The notes: generated by a model from the sequence alone, not told the origin. DNA of 64,000 nt from JAFMKE01 sp037624485 (GCA_037624485.1 JASJJC010000002.1:39882-103881); one strand, 5' to 3'. Shown: positions 9,581-17,910, numbered from the stretch's first letter. A program made the numbers and translations.

Positions 9581-10122
9581 GAATTATTGCAGGAAAATAT
9601 GGGGGACGGGTGCTAAAGGTTCCAGAATTTTCTCCTACAAGACCTACGACTAATATTGCTAAGGAAGCGCTTTTTAATACTCTAGAGAATTACTACAATT
9701 TTGAAAATATCCGCTTTTTAGATTTGTTCGGAGGGACCGGACAGTTGTCTTATGAAATAGCATCTAGAGGTTGCACGGATATTACAATTGTAGAGCAATA
9801 TCCAAAGTGTGTTAAGTTTATTGAAAAAACAAGAGACCTACTCGATATTGAAGGAATGAAAGTAATGCCAATGGATATCTTCAAATTCATGAAACACAGT
9901 AGAGAAAAATTTGATCTCATATTCGCAGGTCCTCCTTATCCTTTGCCTAATTTACCAGATATTCCGGATTTGATTTTTGAGCACGACTTAGTGGAAGGAG
10001 AAGGTTGGTTTATTATGGAGCATAATCCTCAACACAATTTCAAGAAACACCCCCATTATGTGAAGCAGAAAAAATATGGACAAACTATATTTAGTATCTT
10101 TACGAATGCAGGAAAAAACTAG
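9577..10122 (+). CDS. rsmD: 16S rRNA (guanine(966)-N2)-methyltransferase RsmD
   Basis: 181 residues, Rossmann-fold SAM methyltransferase. The start MRIIAGKYGGRVL and the RPTTNIAKEALFN segment are RsmD hallmarks. The SAM-binding loop is LDLFGGTGQLSYE near residues 48-60. The catalytic motif, usually DPPY or NPPY, reads GPPY at 118-121, with Gly replacing the acidic or amide residue. Otherwise it is full length and well formed. It overlaps DUF3822 by 4 bp and lies 5 bp before coaD, so it is translated as part of that operon. Confidence 0.9.
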   Translation: MRIIAGKYGGRVLKVPEFSPTRPTTNIAKEALFNTLENYYNFENIRFLDLFGGTGQLSYEIASRGCTDITIVEQYPKCVKFIEKTRDLLDIEGMKVMPMDIFKFMKHSREKFDLIFAGPPYPLPNLPDIPDLIFEHDLVEGEGWFIMEHNPQHNFKKHPHYVKQKKYGQTIFSIFTNAGKN

Positions 10123-10127
10123 TTGCT

Positions 10128-10607
10128 ATGTCTAAAATTGCCATTTTCCCGGGATCTTTCGATCCTATAACTGTTGGACATGTGGATATTGTAAATCGCG
10201 CTTTACCACTTTTTGATAGAATCATCATTGCTATTGGTGTTAATACACAGAAGAAATATTTGTATTCACTAGAGCAAAGGATGCATTGGTTGCAGGAAAC
10301 TTTTGGTAGTGAAAAGAAGATTGAAATCGCTAGCTACGAAGGGCTAACTATCAATTTTTGTAAAGAAAAAAATGCAGATTACATCCTAAGAGGTATTCGT
10401 TCGGCTGCTGATTTTGAATATGAAAAGACTATTGCGCATTTAAATAATGCAATGTATGAAACTATAGAAACTATTTTAATTCTTTCAAAACCTGAGCTTA
10501 GTTCGATTTCGTCTACTATCGTTCGGGAGATAATCAAAGGAAACGGAGACGTAAGTAAGTTTGTTCCAAAGGTTGTAATTCAAAGCATACAGTCAGAAAA
10601 ATCTTAA
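10128..10607 (+). CDS. coaD: Pantetheine-phosphate adenylyltransferase
   Basis: 159 residues, the normal length for CoaD. It catalyses the fourth step of coenzyme A synthesis, joining ATP and 4'-phosphopantetheine to give dephospho-CoA. The nucleotidyltransferase motif FPGSFDPITVGH is at residues 7-18 and the C-terminal ISSTIVREI motif near 130. It is the last gene of the DUF3822-rsmD-coaD run. coaE, the next enzyme, lies separately at 52.1 kb. Confidence 0.96.
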   Translation: MSKIAIFPGSFDPITVGHVDIVNRALPLFDRIIIAIGVNTQKKYLYSLEQRMHWLQETFGSEKKIEIASYEGLTINFCKEKNADYILRGIRSAADFEYEKTIAHLNNAMYETIETILILSKPELSSISSTIVREIIKGNGDVSKFVPKVVIQSIQSEKS

Positions 10608-10623
10608 ATATTTATTTGTTAAA

Positions 10624-10643
10624 TTTGTATCAATTGATACAAA
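10624..10643. promoter_or_regulatory. Perfect 20-bp palindrome upstream of HMG-CoA reductase gene
   Basis: TTTGTATCAATTGATACAAA reads identically on both strands. It lies 24 bp upstream of the putative -7 box of the mvaA gene, just above the expected -33 region. Its symmetry and position suit a homodimeric regulator site. No regulator gene is nearby, so the bound protein is unknown. Confidence 0.5.
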
Positions 10644-10666
10644 GATTTTAGTTCAAAAAAAATCAG

Positions 10667-10674
10667 TATTTTTA
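10667..10674 (+). promoter_or_regulatory. -7 box (TATTTTTA) of the mevalonate operon
   Basis: A one-base variant of TAnnTTTG ending exactly 4 bp before the second ATG (10679) of mvaA. The same spacing is seen at several other genes here, suggesting a leaderless transcript and favouring the second ATG as start. Confidence 0.45.
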
Positions 10675-10678
10675 CATG

Positions 10679-12013
10679 ATGCAAGGCGGAAAAAAGATTT
10701 CTGGATTTTCAAAATTAAGCAAGACTGAAAAGATTCAGTGGTTAGCTCAAAATTTCTTATATTCTAATCCTATTGAGGTTGTCAAGGATTTCGCAAGTTT
10801 CTGGCATGATAACATCGAGGATCAAAAAGTTTTTGAAGGGTTTAGTGAAAATACGGTATCAAACTTTCATATGCCTTTCGGTATTGCACCGAATTTTCTA
10901 ATAAATGGCAATGATTACGCTATTCCTATGGTTACAGAGGAAAGCTCTGTAGTAGCAGCTTGTGCTAACGCGGCAAAGTTTTGGTACGAGAAAGGGGGTT
11001 TTAAGTCTGTGGTTCTGAATTCAGTTAAGTTAGGTCACGTTCATTTTACCTATAAAGGAGATACAGATAAGTTAAAAACTTTCTTTCCTGAGCTCAAGTC
11101 GAAATTAATTAGCGGAGTTAAGGATATTACACAAAATATGGAAAATAGGGGTGGAGGTATCTCTAATATTGAACTTCTAGACCTCAGCCAAAAAGAAGAA
11201 TACCTGTTTCAATTGAAATGTAGTTTCGAAACGGTGGATTCAATGGGAGCTAATTTCATTAACTCCTGTTTAGAGGCATTTGCGGAAATATTAGTTGAAG
11301 AAATTCAACTTTCTCCTCTTTTCTCGCTGAAAGAGAAAGACGTGAATGTCATTATGTCTATTCTTTCAAATTTTACTCCAGATTGCGTCGTGAGAGCAGA
11401 AGTGAGTTGTCCAATCGATCAGCTTGGTTATTTTAATGACGGTGCTATGAAACCGGAGGAGTTTGCAGAGAAGTTTGCAACTGCGGTTCGGATTGCTGAA
11501 ATAGATCCTTATCGGGCTACAACGCATAATAAAGGGATTATGAACGGAATTGATTCTGTTGTAATTGCAACAGGAAATGATTTTAGAGCGGTTGAAGCTT
11601 GTGCGCATACGTATGCGGCCAAGGATGGTCAATATAAAAGTTTAACACATTGCTCAATTGAGAATAATATTTTCAGGTTCTACATAGAAGTCCCTCTTGC
11701 TCTGGGAACGGTTGGTGGCCTTACTGGTCTTCATCCCCTAGCTAAAAAATCAATGGAGCTAATGGGGAATCCCAAAGCACATGAATTGATGAAAATTGTC
11801 GCTGTTGTCGGCTTGGCTCAAAATTTTGCAGCGCTCAAATCATTAACCACTACAGGAATACAAGCGGGTCATATGAAAATGCATTTAAATAATATTTTAA
11901 GTCATTTCCATGCTACTGAAGGGGAAATGGAAGTTGCTTTAGTACACTTTAAGGATAGGGTGGTTTCTTTCAGCGCAGTAAGAGAGTATTTACAATTACT
12001 TAGAACGGTTTAA
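10679..12013 (+). CDS. mvaA: Hydroxymethylglutaryl-CoA reductase, class II
   Basis: 444 residues. It interconverts HMG-CoA and mevalonate; in an operon with mevalonate-using enzymes it should run in the synthetic direction. Class II features are the early ENTVSNFHMPFGIAPNFLI stretch with the catalytic Glu, the catalytic Lys in HNKGIMNG (near 283), the Asp in ATGNDFRA, and the C-terminal His in GIQAGHMKMHL. Two adjacent ATGs exist (10676 and 10679). I prefer 10679 because it lies 4 bp after a -7-like box. It heads a three-gene isoprenoid operon. Confidence 0.93.
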   Translation: MQGGKKISGFSKLSKTEKIQWLAQNFLYSNPIEVVKDFASFWHDNIEDQKVFEGFSENTVSNFHMPFGIAPNFLINGNDYAIPMVTEESSVVAACANAAKFWYEKGGFKSVVLNSVKLGHVHFTYKGDTDKLKTFFPELKSKLISGVKDITQNMENRGGGISNIELLDLSQKEEYLFQLKCSFETVDSMGANFINSCLEAFAEILVEEIQLSPLFSLKEKDVNVIMSILSNFTPDCVVRAEVSCPIDQLGYFNDGAMKPEEFAEKFATAVRIAEIDPYRATTHNKGIMNGIDSVVIATGNDFRAVEACAHTYAAKDGQYKSLTHCSIENNIFRFYIEVPLALGTVGGLTGLHPLAKKSMELMGNPKAHELMKIVAVVGLAQNFAALKSLTTTGIQAGHMKMHLNNILSHFHATEGEMEVALVHFKDRVVSFSAVREYLQLLRTV

Positions 12014-12016
12014 GTC

Positions 12017-12922
12017 ATGGATGCAACACGCTTTTATGCGCACGGTAAACTTATGTTAACTGGTGAGTATGCTGTTTTGGATGGCGCCAAAGCTCTTGCC
12101 ATACCAACACGTTTTGGCCAAAGACTAGAAATAAGCGATTCGGGCAAGACCAGTCATCAAATAGATTGGCAAAGTTACAATAGTGAAAATGAATTATGGC
12201 TGCAGGCAAAGTTGCCAAATTCAGACATTGAAAGTCAAGAGATTGATCGACTGCAGCAAATATTGAGAGCTGTAGATGATTTAAATCCATCCGTTTTCTG
12301 CCAAAAGAATATTAGTTTTAAAACTTTTCTGGAATTCCCGCAAAACTGGGGGCTAGGTACGAGCAGCACATTAGTAAGTCTGCTTGCGCAATGGGCAAAT
12401 ATTGATCCTTATGAATTGCTTGACAAGACCTTCGGGGGGAGTGGCTACGATATTGCCTGTGCTACAGCAAATGAGCCAATTATCTATCAAAATTTGAATG
12501 ATCAAATTCAAATAGAAAACTGCAAGTTATCTGCCCAATGGACAGATCATACTTACTTTGTATACTTGAATCAAAAGAAAAATTCAAGAGAGGCAATAGC
12601 GCATTATCGATCTTTGTCAAATACAAAAGAAATTGTTGAAGCAATAAATGTCTTGACTATGGCTTTGGGAGATTCATCGGATGTGGATTCTTCCATTGAT
12701 ATTTTAGTTGAACATGAAGCCTTAATGAGCAATAAGCTCAATTTACCTAGTGTTAATGTTGACTTATTCGATAATTTTAAGGGAGCTTGTAAATCATTGG
12801 GTGCCTGGGGAGGCGATTATGTAATGGTATTGAGTAAAGAAGAGCCTAAGTATATAAAGGATTATTTCACGAAGAAAGGTTTAGACACCATTTTTGCATT
12901 TGAAGAAATGATATGGAAGTAA
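12017..12922 (+). CDS. GHMP kinase, GYDIA family (probable mevalonate-pathway kinase)
   Basis: 301 residues. The GHMP fold is shown by the N-terminal HGKLMLTGEYAVLDG segment and the phosphate-binding loop WGLGTSSTLVSLLA near residue 112. The FGGSGYDIACA motif that names the Bacteroidota GYDIA group is near 140. It lies between HMG-CoA reductase (3 bp gap) and diphosphomevalonate decarboxylase (10 bp overlap), so it should phosphorylate mevalonate or phosphomevalonate. Which step it does cannot be read directly. A second kinase of the pathway is not in the window. Confidence 0.87.
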   Translation: MDATRFYAHGKLMLTGEYAVLDGAKALAIPTRFGQRLEISDSGKTSHQIDWQSYNSENELWLQAKLPNSDIESQEIDRLQQILRAVDDLNPSVFCQKNISFKTFLEFPQNWGLGTSSTLVSLLAQWANIDPYELLDKTFGGSGYDIACATANEPIIYQNLNDQIQIENCKLSAQWTDHTYFVYLNQKKNSREAIAHYRSLSNTKEIVEAINVLTMALGDSSDVDSSIDILVEHEALMSNKLNLPSVNVDLFDNFKGACKSLGAWGGDYVMVLSKEEPKYIKDYFTKKGLDTIFAFEEMIWK

Positions 12923-13992
12923 AGGAGAATTATCAAGCCATCGAATTGAGCTTGGCGATAAATGAGTTAACTGGTAAAACAGCTTGGAGAAGCCCTTCAA
13001 ATATTGCTCTAGTCAAATATTGGGGCAAGTATGGCCGGCAACTGCCAAGTAATCCATCAGTAAGTTTCACCTTGAAAAATGCGCATACGAATATGCGTAT
13101 GAATTATCAGCAAGGAAATGGGCAAGTGGTTTTATTCTTTGAAAAGGAGCGCAATACGGCTTTTGAGTCGCGCATTGCTAATTTTATCAAATCTATAGAA
13201 GATATCTATCCATTTTTACAAGGATTAAATCTAGAAATTCATTCGGATAATTCATTCCCACACTCGGCTGGAATTGCTTCGTCTGCTTCAGCTATGTCTG
13301 CTTTAGCCTTGTGTTTATGTTCTATTGAACGTCAAGTTTTCGGCAGTTTGACCGATGAGGACGAATTCTTACAGAAAGCCTCTTATTTGTCTCGATTAGC
13401 AAGTGGTTCTGCTTGTCGATCAGTTTATCCTAAGTTAGGGCAATGGGGAGATCATGAAAAGATTCAAGGCAGTACCAACTCTTTTGCCATTGATGTGAGT
13501 GATGCGGTAGATCCAATCTTTTACACCTTCAAAAATTCAATTTTAATTGCTTCAGCCAAGGAGAAGTCTGTAAGCAGTTCCGCAGGGCATCAGTTGATGG
13601 AAAACAACCCATACGCGGCTGTTCGCTTTAAGCAAGCCAAAGATAACTTAGCTAAGCTGATGAGCGCCATGAAAAAAGGTGATATAGATGTATTCATGCA
13701 AATAGTAGAGGAAGAAGCTTTAACACTTCACGCCCTGATGATGACCTCCACTCCAAGCTATGTTTTGATGAAGCCAAATAGTTTGGTTTTGATAGAAAAG
13801 ATTAAAGCTTTTAGAGAAAAAACGGGATTACCTGTTTGCTTTACTTTAGATGCCGGTCCTAATTTACACGTCTTATACCCCGAATATATTGCTACTCAAG
13901 TACGAGTATTCATTAAGGAAGAATGTCAACTGTATTGCGAAAACGGTCTAATCATCGAAGATGAGGTTGGTGAAGGGGCGCACAAGCTTTAA
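12913..13992 (+). CDS. mvaD: Diphosphomevalonate decarboxylase
   Basis: 359 residues, GHMP superfamily. It converts 5-diphosphomevalonate to isopentenyl diphosphate with ATP. Diagnostic segments are the substrate-binding PSNIALVKYWGK near residue 26, the glycine/serine-rich loop SAGIASSASAMSALAL near 116, SRLASGSACRS near 160, and the catalytic-Asp region FTLDAGPNLH near 312. The ATG overlaps the GHMP kinase stop by 10 bp, so translation is coupled. An intrinsic terminator follows at 14010-14044. Confidence 0.94.
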   Translation: MEVKENYQAIELSLAINELTGKTAWRSPSNIALVKYWGKYGRQLPSNPSVSFTLKNAHTNMRMNYQQGNGQVVLFFEKERNTAFESRIANFIKSIEDIYPFLQGLNLEIHSDNSFPHSAGIASSASAMSALALCLCSIERQVFGSLTDEDEFLQKASYLSRLASGSACRSVYPKLGQWGDHEKIQGSTNSFAIDVSDAVDPIFYTFKNSILIASAKEKSVSSSAGHQLMENNPYAAVRFKQAKDNLAKLMSAMKKGDIDVFMQIVEEEALTLHALMMTSTPSYVLMKPNSLVLIEKIKAFREKTGLPVCFTLDAGPNLHVLYPEYIATQVRVFIKEECQLYCENGLIIEDEVGEGAHKL

Positions 13993-14009
13993 TTTCCAAA
14001 AGAAATAAA

Positions 14010-14044
14010 AAAGCGTTGAGCTGCAGTTTGCATCCCAACGCTTT
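14010..14044. terminator. Intrinsic terminator between mvaD and tRNA-Met
   Basis: A 9-bp perfect stem, AAAGCGTTG (14010-14018) with CAACGCTTT (14036-14044), and a 17-nt loop. A-rich on the left and T-containing on the right, it could act on both the plus-strand mvaD transcript and the minus-strand tRNA transcript. Confidence 0.7.
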
Positions 14045-14053
14045 GTCTTGAAG

Positions 14054-14127
14054 TACCGAGAGGCGGAATTGAACCGCCGACCTCAGGGTTATGAATCCTG
14101 CGCTCTAACCACCTGAGCTACCTCGGC
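14054..14127 (-). tRNA. tRNA with CAT anticodon (tRNA-Met type)
   Basis: 74 nt, with a full cloverleaf on the minus strand. The acceptor GCCGAGG pairs with TCTCGGT (two G-T pairs), the D-stem is GCTC/GAGC, the anticodon loop is TTCATAA, and the T-arm is GGCGG-TTCAATT-CCGCC. The discriminator is A and CCA is not encoded. The anticodon stem has an A-C mismatch next to the loop. CAT fits elongator Met, or the isoleucine tRNA that TilS modifies. C1-A72, the initiator signature, is absent, so it is not initiator tRNA. Confidence 0.88.
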
Positions 14128-14166
14128 ATGAGGTTGATGTTTTAATTCTTCTCAGAATATTTATTT

Positions 14167-14241
14167 TCTGGCTCTTGAATCAACGCCCGCCAATGGCGGA
14201 TATGAATCCTGTGACCTATTCACAAGAACTCTACCTCTGGC
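14167..14241 (-). pseudogene. Degenerate tRNA-like copy
   Basis: The minus strand resembles the adjacent tRNA across its length. It opens GCCAGAGGTAG (tRNA: GCCGAGGTAG) and keeps ACAGGATTCATA with the CAT anticodon and 5' flank. The D-arm and acceptor 3' strand no longer pair, and the variable/T-arm region carries a CCGCC-AAT-GGCGG hairpin instead. It lies about 40 bp upstream of the tRNA in transcription order. It is best read as a decayed duplicate; a non-canonical structured RNA is the alternative. Confidence 0.45.
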
Positions 14242-14357
14242 TTAAAAGGATTGCAAAAGTAAAACATTAAATTCAATCATTCAAGAATTTATTTTACTAA
14301 TTTCAAAGTAAATCTTCAAAGTATAAACAATCTCTTAACTAATATGTTTTCACTAGC

Positions 14358-14693
14358 ATGACGCCAAAAGTTTGCTCAAGGTGTAAAAATAAACTTTCCT
14401 GCTCCGCGCAGGATATTTCAGCTTGCAAATGCAATTCCATCAAGCTTTCTGAAAATACGAAAGAGTTTCTTCAAAAAACTAATTATGATTGTCTTTGTAA
14501 TTCATGTCTGGATGATGTAAATAATAAAATAGCCTCTATTTCGGAGTTAGGAAGTTCTGAGCAGCTAAAAGAGAAACGAGACTTCTACTATGAAAATGGA
14601 TTTGTTGTGTTCACTGAGCTATACCATATGGTAAAAGGAAAATGCTGCAGAAGTAATTGTAGGCACTGCGCTTACGGATTTAAACTGCTATGA
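14358..14693 (+). CDS. Cysteine-rich CWC-like / DUF5522 fusion protein
   Basis: A 111-residue, probably metal-binding protein. The N-terminal part has a cysteine series (VCSRCKNKLSCS then ACKCNSI) and a later CLCNSC, like the small cysteine-rich CWC proteins. The C-terminal part reads HMVKGKCCRSNCRHCAYGF, the signature of DUF5522. In many Bacteroidota these two are separate neighbouring genes; here they appear fused. About eleven cysteines suggest zinc or iron-sulfur binding. Function unknown. It converges on waaA, 6 bp away. Confidence 0.8.
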   Translation: MTPKVCSRCKNKLSCSAQDISACKCNSIKLSENTKEFLQKTNYDCLCNSCLDDVNNKIASISELGSSEQLKEKRDFYYENGFVVFTELYHMVKGKCCRSNCRHCAYGFKLL

Positions 14694-14699
14694 ATTCCT

Positions 14700-15923
14700 T
14701 CAGAAGATTTCATCTTTCTTCAATCTGTTAATGACATCTAGTGTCCCTCCTGCTCTTATATTTACATATTCAAAAGCTACATTACATGCGTTTTGATAAG
14801 AATTAGTATTCTCATAAGTCAATAAGGTTTTTTTGAAATCTTCAGCGTTATTGATACATATTGCAGCTCCTTTTTGAATCAATTCAACAGCTTCCTTAGA
14901 TTTAGAATACCTCGGTCCATAGATTAAGGCTTTACCATAAACGGCAGCTTCTAAAACATTATGCACACTAACTCCAAACCCTCCACCTATATAGCAAATA
15001 TCGGCATACCTATACAATAAGGCTAATTTCCCAATACTATCCACAATCAATACATTATGATGGCCATCCATGATTGGATTAGAAAGTAAAATGGCAGTTG
15101 GGAAGAGTTTTAACAACTGCTTAACTCGTTGAGGATTTACTTCATGCGGAGCAATAATAAACCGATAACTAGGAAGACTATCCACTATCTGCTTAATAAT
15201 CAATTCATCTTTTAGCCAACTACTCCCAATAACTATAACCTTTCCTTTCTTTATAAAATTTTCAATAATGTCATCTGTAAAATTGAGTTGACTTATTTGC
15301 TTAACTGTGTCAAAGCGAGTATCCAATGCAACAGAGGCTCTATGGAAATCATTTTTTTTCAATAGTTGAAGTGAGTTTTCCCCTTGAACAAACAAATGGT
15401 TGAAGCTTGATAACATGGATCTATGTAAGATGCCATAGGGCTTAAAAAAGATCTGATTTTTTCTAAAAATTCCTGCAACAAGGAAGTGAGGAATGTCTTG
15501 ATTCTTTAATTCGTGTAAATAAAAAAACCAAAATTCGTATTTGATGAAAAAGGCTGCCTTGGGATTTATTTTATCTATAAATGCTTGTGCATTACTCGGA
15601 CTGTCTTTTGGTAAGTAGTATACTGCTTTAGCTAAAGGATAATTGTTTTTATATGTATACCCTGAAGGTGAAAAAAAAGTAAGAATAATGGGCGCATCGT
15701 GGTTGTCATAAAACCATTTCATCAATGGTTTGGCTTGCTCAAACTCACCAAGAGAAGCACAGTGAAACCAAATCGTGGGAGTGATTTGTCTTTCAACTTG
15801 TTGATTGATTCGTCCTTTGCTAAACTGATAAGCTTTTTCATTAAATAAACTGAAAAGACCAATGAAAAAATGGTAGAAATGCACCACCAGTCTATATACT
15901 ATTTTAGAAATAAACAAGCCCAT
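14700..15923 (-). CDS. waaA: 3-deoxy-D-manno-octulosonic acid (Kdo) transferase
   Basis: 407 residues, GT30 family. It transfers Kdo from CMP-Kdo to lipid IVA at the inner membrane. An N-terminal hydrophobic anchor (residues 5-25) is followed by WFHCASLGEFEQAKPL, which contains the catalytic Glu. A C-terminal GT-B half follows with IGGGFGVSVHNVLEAAVYG as the nucleotide-sugar site. The downstream gene boundary is convergent; upstream, an outer-membrane protein gene ends 2 bp before its start, suggesting one transcript. Confidence 0.95.
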   Translation of the reverse strand: MGLFISKIVYRLVVHFYHFFIGLFSLFNEKAYQFSKGRINQQVERQITPTIWFHCASLGEFEQAKPLMKWFYDNHDAPIILTFFSPSGYTYKNNYPLAKAVYYLPKDSPSNAQAFIDKINPKAAFFIKYEFWFFYLHELKNQDIPHFLVAGIFRKNQIFFKPYGILHRSMLSSFNHLFVQGENSLQLLKKNDFHRASVALDTRFDTVKQISQLNFTDDIIENFIKKGKVIVIGSSWLKDELIIKQIVDSLPSYRFIIAPHEVNPQRVKQLLKLFPTAILLSNPIMDGHHNVLIVDSIGKLALLYRYADICYIGGGFGVSVHNVLEAAVYGKALIYGPRYSKSKEAVELIQKGAAICINNAEDFKKTLLTYENTNSYQNACNVAFEYVNIRAGGTLDVINRLKKDEIF

Positions 15924-15925
15924 GT

Positions 15926-16687
15926 TTAATAGGTGTAGTATTGATTGCTAGAACTTTGACCGAGGTAAACTGGAATCATCCAGGAAATTTTCACTCCATA
16001 CATAAGGTCAACTCTAGATTCTTTCAATGCACGCTGAAGATGGAAGTCAAAAGGTCTTCGATTGGCAGTGAAACCTTCAGTTAACTCAAAGCCAATACTT
16101 AGATTTACAAATTTGCCTTTTTCTAGGCGTATTAATCCGATGTATTGACTTAGTAATAAGCCGCTAGATAATCTGTCATATCCCTTTGCATAATCGCCAC
16201 TGAGTTGTGGCGTAATCCTTTTATTAACATCGATAAGAATTTTATGTTGTATGTATCCAATACCTAATTTCAGCAAGAGTCCGTTACTAGGTTTTTCAGG
16301 CGAGAAAAAAAATGATTTTCCTACATTAACTTTCATAACAGCTCCTCTTAAATTCAAATCAACATTGTCTAAAGAACCTTCTTCTGTTATAACTAGGCCA
16401 TTAAGCGTAAGCGCTTCTTCAATGTGATCGGTTTCCTTAACCTTGGTTCCAAAGAGGAAGCCACCTTCGCTACCTACGGACCAATTTTTGGCAAACTTAT
16501 ATTCAATTGCAAGACCAAATTGATACGCCAATCCAAATCTTTCTGCCAAATCAACTCCTGGTATTTGAAATGAAATTATAGGAGAAAGTAATAATGTTTT
16601 TTCATAATCAACTACATCATCTTCAACTTGAGCAAAGAGCACTACAGAGAACATAAGGCATGTAAAAGCTAAAAGGATTTTTCTCAT
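15926..16687 (-). CDS. Outer-membrane beta-barrel protein, unknown role
   Basis: 253 residues with a clear signal peptide (MRKILLAFTCLMFSVVLFAQ) and alternating hydrophobic strands throughout, typical of an eight- or ten-stranded outer-membrane barrel. It resembles the porin-like OmpA-barrel group of Bacteroidota, but no specific function is visible. The start is fixed at ATG 16687, since a perfect TAAATTTG box ends 4 bp before it. It shares a transcript with waaA, which fits an envelope role. Confidence 0.8.
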   Translation of the reverse strand: MRKILLAFTCLMFSVVLFAQVEDDVVDYEKTLLLSPIISFQIPGVDLAERFGLAYQFGLAIEYKFAKNWSVGSEGGFLFGTKVKETDHIEEALTLNGLVITEEGSLDNVDLNLRGAVMKVNVGKSFFFSPEKPSNGLLLKLGIGYIQHKILIDVNKRITPQLSGDYAKGYDRLSSGLLLSQYIGLIRLEKGKFVNLSIGFELTEGFTANRRPFDFHLQRALKESRVDLMYGVKISWMIPVYLGQSSSNQYYTY

Positions 16688-16691
16688 CAAT

Positions 16692-16699
16692 CAAATTTA
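16692..16699 (-). promoter_or_regulatory. -7 box (TAAATTTG) of the barrel-waaA operon
   Basis: Perfect consensus on the minus strand, ending 4 bp before ATG 16687. Predicts transcription starting at or next to the start codon. Confidence 0.6.
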
Positions 16700-16788
16700 C
16701 TGATTTTCATTTCTTATACTTGAATTATTCCATATTTTAACAAATTTAACTCGTTTAAATAATATCTTTACAAGTAAACAATGAAGCA

Positions 16789-17910
16789 ATGAGACCGATT
16801 CAAATGGTGGATTTAAAAACTCAGCATAGTCATTTACAGCCTGAGTTAAACAATAAAATCTTGGAAGTCGTAGAGAGCGCAGCTTATATAAAGGGTGCGG
16901 AAGTTCAAAAGTTTGAAAGAGAGCTTGAACAATACTTAAATGTAAAGCATGTCATTGCTTGTGCTAACGGTACAGATGCATTGCAATTAGCCATGATGTC
17001 CATGGGGCTCAAGCCAGGAGATGAGGTTATTACTACAAATTTTACTTATGTAGCAACTGCTGAAATTATTGCTTTGCTGCAATTGAAGCCTGTTTTGGTA
17101 GATGTCCATCCCGATACTTTTAATATTCTTATTGATGAGCTTGAAGCGGCTATTACTGCAAAAACAAAAGCGATTGTCCCCGTTCATTTGTTTGGACAAT
17201 GTAGCCAAATGGAAGAGCTTCTTCAATTCGCTAAAAAACATAAACTTTATGTAGTAGAGGATACAGCCCAAGCGATTGGCGCAGATTATACTTTTAGGGA
17301 TGGTCGAAGGGCAAAAGCAGGCACAATTGGTGATATTGGAACTACCTCATTCTTTCCCTCAAAAAACTTGGGATGTATGGGCGATGGTGGAGCGATTTTC
17401 ACGAATAATGATGATTTAGCTAAACAACTAAGAATCATTGCCAATCACGGGCAATCTAAGCAATATTATCATGATTTTGTTGGTATCAATTCTCGATTAG
17501 ATAGTATTCAAGCAGCTGTTTTAAGGATTAAATTAAGGCATTTGGAGGAGTATTGTCATGCACGTAATGAGGCAGCCAATCGCTATGATCAGCTATTGGC
17601 GGGAGTTAATGAGATTATCGTTCCGGCACGTGTAAAAAATTCTACACATGTATTTCATCAATATGTACTTAAAACTAGGGGTGTTAATCGGGACGATTTA
17701 AAAAACTATCTCAATGAATGTGGGATTCCTTGTAATATTTATTACCCAGTCCCCTTAAATGAGCAATTACCTTATAAAGATGATTCTCGAAAGTTTGCCA
17801 ATACTGATTATCTTTGTCAATCGGTTCTCGCACTTCCTATGCATACAGAATTAGGCGAAGACCAACAAGCATATATAATTAATAAATTAAAAGAATTTAT
17901 AGCGTTATGA
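16789..17910 (+). CDS. DegT/DnrJ/EryC1/StrS aminotransferase (WbpE-like)
   Basis: 373 residues, a PLP-dependent sugar aminotransferase. The start IQMVDLKTQ, the run VIACANGTDALQLA, the EDTAQAIGA segment and the PLP-lysine motif TTSFFPSKNLG closely match WbpE/WlbC. Those enzymes aminate UDP-2-acetamido-3-keto-glucuronic acid. It opens a ten-gene nucleotide-sugar operon and overlaps the next gene by 4 bp. The oxidase that makes its usual substrate (WbpB/WlbA) is not in the window. WbpE-like function is inferred from similarity and from the WbpD-like gene downstream. Confidence 0.9.
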   Translation: MRPIQMVDLKTQHSHLQPELNNKILEVVESAAYIKGAEVQKFERELEQYLNVKHVIACANGTDALQLAMMSMGLKPGDEVITTNFTYVATAEIIALLQLKPVLVDVHPDTFNILIDELEAAITAKTKAIVPVHLFGQCSQMEELLQFAKKHKLYVVEDTAQAIGADYTFRDGRRAKAGTIGDIGTTSFFPSKNLGCMGDGGAIFTNNDDLAKQLRIIANHGQSKQYYHDFVGINSRLDSIQAAVLRIKLRHLEEYCHARNEAANRYDQLLAGVNEIIVPARVKNSTHVFHQYVLKTRGVNRDDLKNYLNECGIPCNIYYPVPLNEQLPYKDDSRKFANTDYLCQSVLALPMHTELGEDQQAYIINKLKEFIAL

